A stretch of 64,000 nucleotides of DNA, from positions 558,001-622,000 of the forward strand of contig NZ_JBHZRJ010000002.1 of assembly GCF_043641555.1 (NCBI RefSeq), in the 5' to 3' direction. The position numbers and the translations under genes are program-made. Every line of letters starts with the position of its first letter. The first letter of the stretch is position 1. Source of the DNA: Saccharospirillum alexandrii_A. Its GTDB lineage: Bacteria; Pseudomonadota; Gammaproteobacteria; Pseudomonadales; Natronospirillaceae. Positions 1 through 9,038 of this stretch are shown piece after piece. The notes under the pieces were generated by a model. It was given only the letters and a program-made list of their open reading frames with translations. It was not told the origin of the DNA and searched no databases.

Positions 1-36
1 ACCAGCCATGTGCGGCCAATTATTCCTTAAAACGCC

Positions 37-579
37 TTATTTCTTCTTGATCGGCGCCATAACCATGGTCAGCTGACGGCCTTCCATCTTGGGCCGCTGC
101 TCTACCGTCGCCAGATGCTCGAGATCTGTCGCAACGCGAGCCAGCAATTCCATACCCAGTTCCTGGTGAGCCATTTCCCGGCCCCGGAAGCGCAGGGTGA
201 CCTTGGTTTTGTCGCCATGCTCAAGAAAACGAGTCAGATTACGCAGCTTGACGTTGTAGTCACCAATGTCGGTGTTCGGCCGGAATTTGACTTCCTTGAC
301 TTGCACCTGAACCTGGTTTTTCTTGGCCACTGCCTTGGCTTTCTTCTCTTCGTAGAGTTTTTTGCCGAGGTCCATGATCTTGCAGACCACTGGATCGCCG
401 TTCGAAATTTGCACCAGTTCCAGACCTTCCTGCTCAGCTTTCTGCAGGGCCTCTTGCAAGGGAACCACTCCGATTTGCTCACCGCCGGAACCGATCAGAC
501 GAACTTCATCCGCCTTGATCTGATCATTTACGACATGACGGTTAGCCGCCGCTTTTGCACCTTTCGCGTTGCGTTTTAT
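37..579 (-). CDS. infC: Translation initiation factor IF-3
   Basis: IF-3 binds the 30S subunit, keeps it apart from 50S and proofreads start codons and initiator tRNA. The reading frame carries both IF-3 domains: an N-terminal part beginning NDQIKADEVRLIGSGGEQIG and a C-terminal part with FRGREMAHQELGMELL, ending in a lysine tail. Restricting the gene to the GTG at 468 would remove the conserved N-terminal strand. Extending upstream in frame reaches an ATA codon at 579-577, with GGAG 8 bases before it, and gives 180 residues, the usual IF-3 length. That ATA overlaps the thrS stop codon (TAA, 578-576). E. coli infC uses AUU, which underlies IF-3 autoregulation, so a rare start here is expected, but AUA itself is my inference. 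The gene follows thrS as the second cistron. Confidence 0.93.
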   Translation of the reverse strand: MKRNAKGAKAAANRHVVNDQIKADEVRLIGSGGEQIGVVPLQEALQKAEQEGLELVQISNGDPVVCKIMDLGKKLYEEKKAKAVAKKNQVQVQVKEVKFRPNTDIGDYNVKLRNLTRFLEHGDKTKVTLRFRGREMAHQELGMELLARVATDLEHLATVEQRPKMEGRQLTMVMAPIKKK

Positions 580-2513
580 AACTCACTCTCCATTTCTACC
601 AGACGGCCTTTTCGGGCGTTATCCGCGCTGAGTATCTCGATGAACGCGTCAATGGACATGACACCAAGATCTTTGCCCTCTCGGGTGCGGACCGCTACGG
701 CCTCGTTTTCGACTTCCTTATCACCAATAACCAGTAAATAAGGAACTCGCTGAATTGTATGCTCGCGGATTTTAAAGCCGATCTTCTCATTTCTCAAGTC
801 GGCTTTGGCTCTAAACCCTTCAGAAATCAAGCGATTTTGCACTTTTTGTACGAAATCGGCCTGCGCATCGGTGATGTTGCACACCATGGCCTGAACCGGT
901 GCCAGCCAGGGTGGCATCGCCCCGGCGTGCTGCTCGATCAGGATACCAATGAAGCGTTCAAAGCTACCCAGTGTCGCCCGGTGCAGCATAACCGGTGTCT
1001 GCCGGTCGCCATGTTCATCCACATATTGGGCGTCCAGACGACCCGGCATCGAGAAGTCGACCTGAATGGTACCACACTGCCACATCCGACCGAGACTGTC
1101 TTTCAGGGTGAACTCGACTTTCGGGCCATAAAAAGCCCCTTCGCCCGGCAACAGCGACCAGGGTTTGCCATAAGCATCCAGCGCCGAGGCCAGTGCCTGC
1201 TCGGCACGATCCCAGTCTTCATCGTTACCGACGCGTTTTTCAGGGCGAGTCGACAGCTTCAGAATGACTTCATCGAACCCGAAGTCGTAATAGACCTCGT
1301 TCAGCATCTCGATGAACTGAGCCACTTCTGACTGAATCTGGGATTCTGCGCAAAAAATGTGGCCATCGTCCTGGGTAAAGCCGCGCACCCGCATAATACC
1401 ATGCAAGGCACCGGAGGCTTCGTTACGGTGGCAGCTGCCGAACTCAGCCAGTCGCAACGGCAGGTCGCGGTAGCTTTTCAGGCCCTGATTGAACACCTGA
1501 ATGTGGCAGGGGCAGTTCATCGGCTTGACGGCGTTATCCCGGGATTCACTGTGGGTGGTGAACATGTCGTCACCGAATTTGTCCCAGTGGCCCGACTTCT
1601 CCCACAACGACCGGTCAACTATCTGCGGCGTGCGAATTTCCTGGTAGCCATGCTCGCGCTGTTTCTGGCGCATGTACTGCTCGATCACCTGATAGAGAGT
1701 CCAGCCGTTGGCGTGCCAGAACACCATGCCCGGCGCTTCTTCCTGCAAGTGAAACAGGTCGAGTTTTTTGCCAATCTTGCGATGGTCGCGCTTGGCCGCC
1801 TCTTCCAGAAAGTGCAGATGCGCTTTCAGTTGCTTCTTGTCGGCCCAGGCAGTGCCGTAGATCCGCTGCAGCTGGGCATTGTTGCTGTCGCCACGCCAGT
1901 AGGCACCGGACACCCGCATCAGCTTGAAATGGTGACAGAACTTCATGTTCGGCACGTGCGGACCGCGGCACATGTCGACGTATTCTTCGTGGTGGTACAA
2001 GCCTGGCCGGTCATCCCGGGCGACGTTTTGCTCCAGAATCTCCAGCTTGTAAGGCTCATTGCGTGCCTTGAAAGCGTCTACCGCTTCCTGCCAGCTGACC
2101 TTGTGACGCACCACCGGGTAATTGGTCTTGGCCAGTTCCAGCATGCGTTTTTCCAGCGCGACCAGATCGTCTTCGGTCAGCCGGTGCTCCATATCGATGT
2201 CGTAATAGAAGCCGTTTTCAATGGTCGGGCCGATCGCCATGCGAGCATCCGGCCACAGCTGCTTGACGGCATGGCCAAGCAAGTGAGCACACGAGTGCCG
2301 GATAATTTCCAGACCGTCGTCGTCTTTTGGCGTGATAATCTCTACCGCAGCGTCGTTACTGACCACATCGACCAGATCAACACGGGCGCCATCAATACGG
2401 CCGGCTACCGCGTTTTTGGCAAGGCCAGGGCCGATGTCTTCGGCAATTTGCAGGATGCTGACGGGTTGTTCGAACGAGCGCTGGGAACCGTCTGGAAGGG
2501 TAATTACAGGCAT
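576..2513 (-). CDS. thrS: Threonyl-tRNA synthetase
   Basis: Class II enzyme that charges tRNA-Thr. At 645 residues it matches the usual bacterial length (E. coli 642). Order: TGS domain (about 1-60), the tRNA-editing SAD domain with HSCAHLLGH near residue 73 and CRGPHV near 182, the class II catalytic core (MNCPCHIQVF zinc-cysteine region, motif 2 around FGSCHRNEASGALHG, and motif 3 in the region following YGPKVEF), and a C-terminal anticodon-binding domain. The ATG at 2513 is preceded by AAGGAG 8-9 bases upstream. The stop codon overlaps the proposed infC start, so the two are translationally coupled. A 350-base leader lies upstream. E. coli thrS is autoregulated through a tRNA-like operator in its leader, but I could not recognise one here. 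Confidence 0.98.
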   Translation of the reverse strand: MPVITLPDGSQRSFEQPVSILQIAEDIGPGLAKNAVAGRIDGARVDLVDVVSNDAAVEIITPKDDDGLEIIRHSCAHLLGHAVKQLWPDARMAIGPTIENGFYYDIDMEHRLTEDDLVALEKRMLELAKTNYPVVRHKVSWQEAVDAFKARNEPYKLEILEQNVARDDRPGLYHHEEYVDMCRGPHVPNMKFCHHFKLMRVSGAYWRGDSNNAQLQRIYGTAWADKKQLKAHLHFLEEAAKRDHRKIGKKLDLFHLQEEAPGMVFWHANGWTLYQVIEQYMRQKQREHGYQEIRTPQIVDRSLWEKSGHWDKFGDDMFTTHSESRDNAVKPMNCPCHIQVFNQGLKSYRDLPLRLAEFGSCHRNEASGALHGIMRVRGFTQDDGHIFCAESQIQSEVAQFIEMLNEVYYDFGFDEVILKLSTRPEKRVGNDEDWDRAEQALASALDAYGKPWSLLPGEGAFYGPKVEFTLKDSLGRMWQCGTIQVDFSMPGRLDAQYVDEHGDRQTPVMLHRATLGSFERFIGILIEQHAGAMPPWLAPVQAMVCNITDAQADFVQKVQNRLISEGFRAKADLRNEKIGFKIREHTIQRVPYLLVIGDKEVENEAVAVRTREGKDLGVMSIDAFIEILSADNARKGRLVEMESEL

Positions 2514-2863
2514 TGTGGTGCTCCTTCAGTGGTGACCCCTACCATGGGCCACGTGTTGGATGTCAAAATCACCGGTGGGTGAACAGGACACATACGTTGA
2601 GTCAGACTGCTTGCCGGCATCACACCCGAACCTACCCCTACCAAGGGACCGTATTCGAGCGGGCGGCACGCGCCGCCAGCCAACCAACAGAGCATCGCAG
2701 TCTACCGGAAAGCGAACGCCGGTCATACCACTGACCCAACCGAAAATAAGGTGTTTGAGTAACATTCACCGGGTGCTTTTACCGAACATTGACCGGCCAG
2801 TGCACATTTACTTCACGATTGATGCGTAAACTCCGAGTCAATTACACAGTAGGAACTGTCAGA
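2514..2863. other. Intergenic region between divergent thrS and RND operon
   Basis: About 350 bases without a convincing gene. It must hold the thrS leader and promoter (minus strand) and the promoter of the efflux operon (plus strand). A GC-rich inverted repeat ggcggcacgcgccgcc lies around 2672-2687. Short open frames exist on both strands but lack ribosome-binding sites and recognisable protein. The repeat family seen elsewhere in the window is absent. Confidence 0.5.
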
Positions 2864-4129
2864 ATGTGGAAGAAAGGCGTGGTCGTTGTGGCCCTGTTAG
2901 CGATTGGTTTTGCCGGCTATCGCTGGATGAATGCACCGGAAGAATCAACGGCCAGCGAGCAACGCCGGGGCAATGCTGCCATGTCAATGCGTGCCGGCAT
3001 TACCGGGTCGCGCTGGGGACGCGACGGCGTGGACAGCTCGGCCATTCAGGTGGAAGCTCTGGCAGTATCCAGATCCGCCCATGCGCCACAGATCCCCCTG
3101 CTGGGAACCGTTCAGGCAAAACGCCAGGAAACCATCACCGCCTCCCAGGAGGGCCGGGTCACTGACATTCTGGTCCGGTCCGGTGAGTCGGTCGCCGCGG
3201 GCCAGCCCCTGGTGCGGCTGGAAGCCCGGGCACTGGACTGGGCGCTGCGCCAGCAACAAGCCAACATCGACCAGCAACAAGCGGGCATTCGCATCGCTGA
3301 GCGTCAACATGAACGCAACCTCGAAGCACTGGCCATCGCCGAACGGGACCTGGCGCGCGAACAAAACCTGCTGGAACAGGGTTTCTCCAACGAAACCAAT
3401 GTCGCCGCCGCACGACAAACCTGGCGCAGCGCTCAACTGACCGTGGCCAACTACGACGATGAGGCCGCCCAGCGACAATCGCAACTGGAACAGGCGCTGA
3501 TAGCACTTGAACAGGTGCAAGACCAGCAGCAGGACCTCACCCCCACAGCGCCGTTCAGCGCCGAGGTGGTGTCAATCGATACCGCGGTTCAGGTTCAGGT
3601 CGATGCTGGAGAAACCCTGCTCAGCCTGGTCGACCGGTCTTCGCTGTTTGTGCGCACCCAGGTCCCCCTGCGGGTTTATAGAAGCATCACCGGGACCGAC
3701 ATCGAGGCAACAGCCTGGTTGAACAATTCGCCCTACCCACTGACCCTCGATAACCTGGCCGCGACGTCCAACACCGGATCGGTGGACCTGACTCTGAACC
3801 TGCCAGAAAACATTCCGGTGCTGATCAACGAAACACTGGAAATCAGTCTGACATTGCCCGCTGTCGAGAGTTTTGCCATTCCTCAGGATGCCGTTTACTA
3901 CGGCGACCAGATTTACCAGATTATCGATGGCGTGTTGCACGCTCTGCCCATCCGCATACTCGGTTACCAGCAACGCGATGGCGAACAATGGGCTCTGATT
4001 GACAGTGAAACGCTGGATACCGAAGCCGCCATTCTGACTACCCGGCTGTCACAGCCGACCAACGGCACTCCGGTAACGGTTATCGAACCAGGCACCACGG
4101 CCGCCATAAGCAGCGGAGACAGCAACTGA
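2864..4129 (+). CDS. RND efflux periplasmic adaptor (membrane fusion protein)
   Basis: Adaptor subunit that links an inner-membrane RND pump to an outer-membrane channel. The chosen ATG at 2864 is preceded by AGGA 9 bases upstream and gives 421 residues. An upstream in-frame start at 2789 would add 25 residues before the membrane anchor and is unlikely. The N-terminus (MWKKGVVVVALLAIGFAGYR) is an uncleaved anchor with no lipobox. A lipoyl/barrel-sandwich half (around residue 95, LGTVQAKRQETITASQEGRV) is followed by a coiled-coil hairpin rich in Q/A/E (about 125-225) and then a beta-barrel. The stop overlaps the ATG of the pump gene (ATGA). No outer-membrane TolC-like gene is nearby, so the third component must be encoded elsewhere. 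Substrate unknown. Confidence 0.9.
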   Translation: MWKKGVVVVALLAIGFAGYRWMNAPEESTASEQRRGNAAMSMRAGITGSRWGRDGVDSSAIQVEALAVSRSAHAPQIPLLGTVQAKRQETITASQEGRVTDILVRSGESVAAGQPLVRLEARALDWALRQQQANIDQQQAGIRIAERQHERNLEALAIAERDLAREQNLLEQGFSNETNVAAARQTWRSAQLTVANYDDEAAQRQSQLEQALIALEQVQDQQQDLTPTAPFSAEVVSIDTAVQVQVDAGETLLSLVDRSSLFVRTQVPLRVYRSITGTDIEATAWLNNSPYPLTLDNLAATSNTGSVDLTLNLPENIPVLINETLEISLTLPAVESFAIPQDAVYYGDQIYQIIDGVLHALPIRILGYQQRDGEQWALIDSETLDTEAAILTTRLSQPTNGTPVTVIEPGTTAAISSGDSN

Positions 4130-7100
4130 TGAACGGTTTCTACGCCAAGCTGCTCGATCATCGCCTCGCGGCCAACCTGTTAATGATGGTCGTGATCGGT
4201 GCCGGTATCTGGGGGTTACAACAGGTCCGTTCGCAGCTGTTTCCCGATACCGAACTGCCCATCGTACGCGCCAGTATCGACTGGCCGAACGCCGACGCCG
4301 AGGCGGTACGCACCGGCATCGCCGAACCGCTGGATCGCGCCATACAGGATTCGCGACGGTTCGATTTTGTGCGCTCAACGGCACGCGAGGGTGGCGTCAG
4401 CCTGTTCGCCCGAGTATCCGACAACTACACCGCCGCTGAAGGCCTGACCGCCCTGGAAGAAGCCATCGATGGGCTGGATTTGCCCGACGGGGCCGAGGTG
4501 GATGACGTTGAAGCCATCGAGATTACCGAACCTGTCGCCAGTGTGTTGATTTACGGCGACGTGCAACGCAGCGAGCTCACGGTCCTCGGCTATGAAGCCC
4601 GGCAATCGTTACTGAACCGGGGCATGGCGACGGTTGAACTGGACGGAATACCCGGTCGGGAGCGGCTTATCACCATTGACCTTGCCGCCCTGAACTCGCT
4701 CGGAATCACGCTGGACACTCTGGCCAGTCGCCTGAGCACCCAGTTTGCCATCTCTACGGCAGGCTCGGTCACGGTCGGCCAAAACACCACAGCGCTGGTC
4801 ACCGACGCCCCGGACTGGACGGTCTCGGATTTGCAAGAAGCCATTGTTTCCCAGAACGCGGACGGTGGCGTGGTGCGCCTATCGCAAGTGGCCAGCGTGG
4901 AAGAGCGGTTCGACACCGCCGACATTCTGCGTTACCAGGGTTTGCCCGCCATCAAACTCGAAATCGAGCGCGTCGCCGGAGAAGACACCCTGGAAAACGC
5001 GAAACTTCTCGAACAATGGATGAGCGACTTCGCACTGGAGCTGCCCTATGGCGTTGGTGTTCACGCCTACAACGAAGTCTGGCGCGTAGTGGAGGCTCAG
5101 TTGAACCTGGTGCTGACCAACGGCATCGGCGGCATGATTTTGGTCATACTGGTGTTGTTTATATTCCTGCGCACCCGTCTGGCCGTCTGGGTCGCGGCGG
5201 GCATTCCCATTTCGTTCATGGGCACCCTGGCGTTTATGGGGTATACCGACACCACCATTAATACCATCAGTCTGTTCGGGTTCATCATCGCCATCGGCAT
5301 CATCGTTGACGATGCCATTGTTGTGGCCGAAGACACAGCGGCACTGGAATCCGAAGGGCTGGCCCCAAGGGAAGCCGCCAAAACTGCAGCCTTGCGGATG
5401 ATGCCCGCCGTGGTGGCGTCGAGCCTGACGACTATTGCGGCTTTTTTACCGCTGATGCTGATTGGCGGCAGCTTCGGCAACTTTCTGATCGATATTCCCA
5501 TCGTCGTAACCGCCGCCATTGTCGCCTCCCTAATCGAATGCTTCATCATCTTGCCCGGCCACCTGGGCCACCACAAACGCATGCGCGAACCCAGCGCCTG
5601 GCGGGCGGGTTTCGACAAAGGCTTCGGGAAATTCCGCGACGGCCCCTTTCGTACTCTGGTGGCCTTGTCGATCAGCAATGGCGCTGTCTTTATCGCGGCG
5701 CTGGCAATGATCAGCCTGATCGCTCTGGGGGCCGTCACCAGCGGCAAGATTGCGTTCGAGGCATCGCCGTCTCTGGATCAGCCGACCATGAGCGTCTCGC
5801 TCGACCTGCTCGATGGCACCAGCCTCGGCCAGGCAGAACAGGCGCTGGACAAACTCGAAACGGTGGTTAGGGACATCGACTCATCCGTCGGTGGCGGCCT
5901 GATCGACACCCTGGTGCATGAATACAACCAGCTGGATGAACCCAGTCGCGCTGAATTGAACATGTCACTGACCAGTGACACCGACCGGCCGCTGACCAAC
6001 GCTGAGATACTGCAACGCGTTCAGCAAAACTATGAACTGCCCGCTGTCGTACGCAGTTTTTCAACAGGCCGGTCGTTTCGGGGCCCGGGCGGTGGTGGCG
6101 ACCTGTCGATTCGGCTCGAAGGCAACGACATCGACACGTTGAAAGAGGCATCCCTGTTACTGCAGACTCAGCTGCAAACGCTGTCGGACCTCAGTGACAT
6201 AACCGATGACCTACCCTTCGACGCCCAGCAATACCAGCTGACGCGAACCCGCGCCGCCGAAGCCGCTGCCATTGAAATCAGCGATGTGGCGCGCCAGGTC
6301 TCCTCACAACTGTCCGGCCTCAACCTGTACACCGTAGAAACCGGTTTCGAACAAATTCCAGTTCGGCTGCAACTCGAAGACCGGCAACGCGAGAGCGAAA
6401 GCTGGTTGCAATCGTTACCGATTCAGGTAAGCGACGGCAGCACCCTGCCACTGGGCAGCCTCGTTGATTTTTCCTATCAGAAGGGGCTTGACCGAATCAG
6501 CGCCCGTAACGGCGTTCTGTCGGTTACCGTTTCCGGCAGTTACAACGGCGACCAGCTATCGGATCTGTACGGCGTGCTGGAATCCGACATCATGCCGGTG
6601 GTGACATCGCAGTTCCCGGTCGATTACGCCATCGAAGGCCAGGCAGAAGAACTGGATGCGTTTTTCAGCGACACCCTGATCTCGGTGCTGATATCCATCA
6701 TCCTCATCTACTTTATTCTGGCCTGGGTGTTCGAATCCTGGCTATGGCCTTTTGCGGTGCTGATCACTGTACCCTTCGGGTTGATTGGGGCGGTTGCCGG
6801 CCACTGGATCATGGACATGCCGCTGTCGACCATTTCCATTTTCGGCCTGATCGGCCTCTCCGGCATTGTCATTAACGATTCGATTATTCTGGTGGCCGTA
6901 TTCCGGCGACTGCACGCCCAGGGGCAATCGTTATATGAAGCCACCGTGGCTGCTGCAACATCGCGCCTGCGTCCGGTGATCCTAACGTCCATCACCACCA
7001 TGGCCGGCTTATCACCGCTGCTGTTTGAAACCAGCATCGATGCCGCATTGCTCAAACCCATCGCTGTCGGTCTGGTGTTTGGTCTGGGCTTTGGCACCCT

Positions 7101-7209
7101 GCTGATATTGCTGATGGTGCCGGTACTGCTCTACAAGATCGGGCAGCTCACAGACTGGGCCGGCCGCCGCAACGACGATCCGCCCTCAACCCGGGCGGTT
7201 AATGTCTGA
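4129..7209 (+). CDS. RND efflux pump, inner-membrane permease
   Basis: Proton-driven efflux permease of the hydrophobe/amphiphile RND class. At 1026 residues it fits the AcrB-like family. There is one N-terminal transmembrane helix, a first periplasmic loop, a bundle of helices (about 330-480), a second periplasmic loop and a second helix bundle (about 845-1005). The paired acidic residues of TM4, needed for proton relay, are visible in IAIGIIVDDAIVVAED near residue 392. The gene is translationally coupled to the adaptor. It runs toward the ABC exporter gene and the two stop codons lie 8 bases apart with no obvious terminator between. The sequence does not tell which drug or lipid is exported. 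Confidence 0.94.
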   Translation: MNGFYAKLLDHRLAANLLMMVVIGAGIWGLQQVRSQLFPDTELPIVRASIDWPNADAEAVRTGIAEPLDRAIQDSRRFDFVRSTAREGGVSLFARVSDNYTAAEGLTALEEAIDGLDLPDGAEVDDVEAIEITEPVASVLIYGDVQRSELTVLGYEARQSLLNRGMATVELDGIPGRERLITIDLAALNSLGITLDTLASRLSTQFAISTAGSVTVGQNTTALVTDAPDWTVSDLQEAIVSQNADGGVVRLSQVASVEERFDTADILRYQGLPAIKLEIERVAGEDTLENAKLLEQWMSDFALELPYGVGVHAYNEVWRVVEAQLNLVLTNGIGGMILVILVLFIFLRTRLAVWVAAGIPISFMGTLAFMGYTDTTINTISLFGFIIAIGIIVDDAIVVAEDTAALESEGLAPREAAKTAALRMMPAVVASSLTTIAAFLPLMLIGGSFGNFLIDIPIVVTAAIVASLIECFIILPGHLGHHKRMREPSAWRAGFDKGFGKFRDGPFRTLVALSISNGAVFIAALAMISLIALGAVTSGKIAFEASPSLDQPTMSVSLDLLDGTSLGQAEQALDKLETVVRDIDSSVGGGLIDTLVHEYNQLDEPSRAELNMSLTSDTDRPLTNAEILQRVQQNYELPAVVRSFSTGRSFRGPGGGGDLSIRLEGNDIDTLKEASLLLQTQLQTLSDLSDITDDLPFDAQQYQLTRTRAAEAAAIEISDVARQVSSQLSGLNLYTVETGFEQIPVRLQLEDRQRESESWLQSLPIQVSDGSTLPLGSLVDFSYQKGLDRISARNGVLSVTVSGSYNGDQLSDLYGVLESDIMPVVTSQFPVDYAIEGQAEELDAFFSDTLISVLISIILIYFILAWVFESWLWPFAVLITVPFGLIGAVAGHWIMDMPLSTISIFGLIGLSGIVINDSIILVAVFRRLHAQGQSLYEATVAAATSRLRPVILTSITTMAGLSPLLFETSIDAALLKPIAVGLVFGLGFGTLLILLMVPVLLYKIGQLTDWAGRRNDDPPSTRAVNV

Positions 7210-7217
7210 TACGGTGT

Positions 7218-9023
7218 TTACCGATCCAGCTCCGCCTGAGCCAACTGTCCGGTTTGCACTTGCCACTGGGACCAGTAAGCGCCCTCGCCCGTCAGCAAAC
7301 TGGCGTGGGTGCCCTGCTCCACAATGCGGCCGTGTTCGAGCACCACGATCTGGTCGGCATGCACAATGGTCGACAGCCGGTGCGCGATCATAATAACGGT
7401 GCGGTCTTCCGCGATGTGGGCAAGTGACCGTTGTATCGCTGCTTCGGTTTCGTTGTCGACCGCACTGGTCGCTTCATCCAGCACCAGCACCGCCGGGTCT
7501 TTTAACAGGGCCCGCGCCAGCGATAAACGCTGACGCTGGCCGCCCGACAATTTGACGCCGCGTTCACCCACCTGGGTATTGAACCGGTCGGGCAGCCGTT
7601 CAATGAATTCCAGCGCTTCAGCTGTTTTGGCAGCGGCCTGAATGTCGTCGAGGCTGGCATCGGGTCGGCCATAGGCAATGTTGTCGGCGATGGTGCCATC
7701 GAACAGGAACACATCCTGACTGACCAGGCCAATATGGGTGCGCAGATCACGCAGTGACAGTTGTTGGATGGGAATGCCGTCGAGTTCTATCTGCCCTTCG
7801 CGGGGTTCGTAAAAGCGCAGCAACAATTTCATCAGCGTTGATTTACCCGACCCGGTCGCCCCGACCAGCGCCAGGGTCTTGCCCGCTGGCACCTCAATGC
7901 TGACGTCATGGACGCCAGCGCCACTCTGACCGTACTCGAAGGACACCTGCTTGAACTGAACCCGGCCCGCCACCGGGCCTTTAAACACCTGATCGCCATC
8001 ATCCGGCACCGATACCTCGGTGTGAATCAGCACCAGAATACGCCGGGTGCTGGCCATGGCGCGCTCGAACAAATCAATGGTTTGCGCCAGTTCAGTCAGG
8101 GGCCACAGCAGTCGCTGGGTCAGAAACACCAGAACGCCATAGGCACCCACACCGAGCACACCGTTCAATACCTGAAAGCCACCGACGACGAAGGTAAATA
8201 AAAAGCCGGTCAATATGGCCATGCGGATAATCGGAATAAACGCCGAACTGATGGCAATGGCCCGACGGTTTGCTTCGGCATAGGCATCGCTGTCGGCGCG
8301 AATCTGTTTTGCTTCCCGCTCTTCAGCGGTAAAGGATTTGATGGTCGCCATGCCGCCAATGTTGTTGCTTAGCCGGGTCGCCAGCACACCGACCCGCTCA
8401 CGCACATCCGCATACAATGGCATGGCTCTTTTCTGGAAGTAGAACGCCCCCCAGATGATCAGTGGAATCGGCGTGAACGCCAGAAACGCAATGAGCGGTG
8501 ACAGCACGAAAAAGACGGCACCGACGGCGACAACAGTCACCAGCACCTGAATAATGTCGTTTGCGCCGCCGTCGAGAAACCGTTCCAGCTGGTTGACGTC
8601 GTCGTTCAAAACCGAAATCAATTGCCCACTGCTGCGCGATTCAAAGAAACTCATGTCCTGCTTTTGAATGTGCTCGTAGGCATCCTGCCGAATGTCGGCC
8701 TGCAGATGCTGCGCGAGGTTACGCCACAGAATCATGTACAGATACTCGAACAGGGATTCCCCGGCCCAGATCACGAACGTCAGCACCGCCAGTGCAATAA
8801 TCTGCGACTGGGGTGTGACCAGGCCAAGCTGGGCGACAAAACTGGCTTCCTGATTCACCACCACATCAATGGCAATACCGATCAGAATTTCCGGTGCAAT
8901 ATCAAACAGTTTGTTCAGCGCGGAACACACCGTCGCAGCAATGATGCGACGCCGGTAACCGCGCGCGTATTTCAACAGCCGTATCAGAGATTGAAAACTG
9001 GTTGCCGGTGCAATAAACGTCAT
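7218..9023 (-). CDS. ABC exporter, fused permease and ATPase (half transporter)
   Basis: MsbA/LmrA-type half transporter expected to dimerise in the inner membrane. The membrane domain (six helices, about 25-310) precedes one nucleotide-binding domain with Walker A GATGSGKSTLMKLLLR, signature LSGGQRQRLSLARALL, Walker B VLVLDEATSA and the switch histidine in IMIAHRLSTI. ATG at 9023 is preferred over the TTG at 9038 because AAGGA sits 5 bases before it. That gives 601 residues, typical of the family. Just upstream, on the same strand, is an MFS carrier whose stop is 15 bases away, so the two may be cotranscribed. Substrate cannot be read from the sequence. Confidence 0.92.
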   Translation of the reverse strand: MTFIAPATSFQSLIRLLKYARGYRRRIIAATVCSALNKLFDIAPEILIGIAIDVVVNQEASFVAQLGLVTPQSQIIALAVLTFVIWAGESLFEYLYMILWRNLAQHLQADIRQDAYEHIQKQDMSFFESRSSGQLISVLNDDVNQLERFLDGGANDIIQVLVTVVAVGAVFFVLSPLIAFLAFTPIPLIIWGAFYFQKRAMPLYADVRERVGVLATRLSNNIGGMATIKSFTAEEREAKQIRADSDAYAEANRRAIAISSAFIPIIRMAILTGFLFTFVVGGFQVLNGVLGVGAYGVLVFLTQRLLWPLTELAQTIDLFERAMASTRRILVLIHTEVSVPDDGDQVFKGPVAGRVQFKQVSFEYGQSGAGVHDVSIEVPAGKTLALVGATGSGKSTLMKLLLRFYEPREGQIELDGIPIQQLSLRDLRTHIGLVSQDVFLFDGTIADNIAYGRPDASLDDIQAAAKTAEALEFIERLPDRFNTQVGERGVKLSGGQRQRLSLARALLKDPAVLVLDEATSAVDNETEAAIQRSLAHIAEDRTVIMIAHRLSTIVHADQIVVLEHGRIVEQGTHASLLTGEGAYWSQWQVQTGQLAQAELDR

Positions 9024-9038
9024 GTGCTTCCTTAACAA

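Noticed and set aside
1359..2582. 407-codon open frame opposite thrS
   Set aside because: It is antisense to a fully conserved synthetase, has no ribosome site and no family resemblance; such frames arise from codon bias in GC-rich genes.
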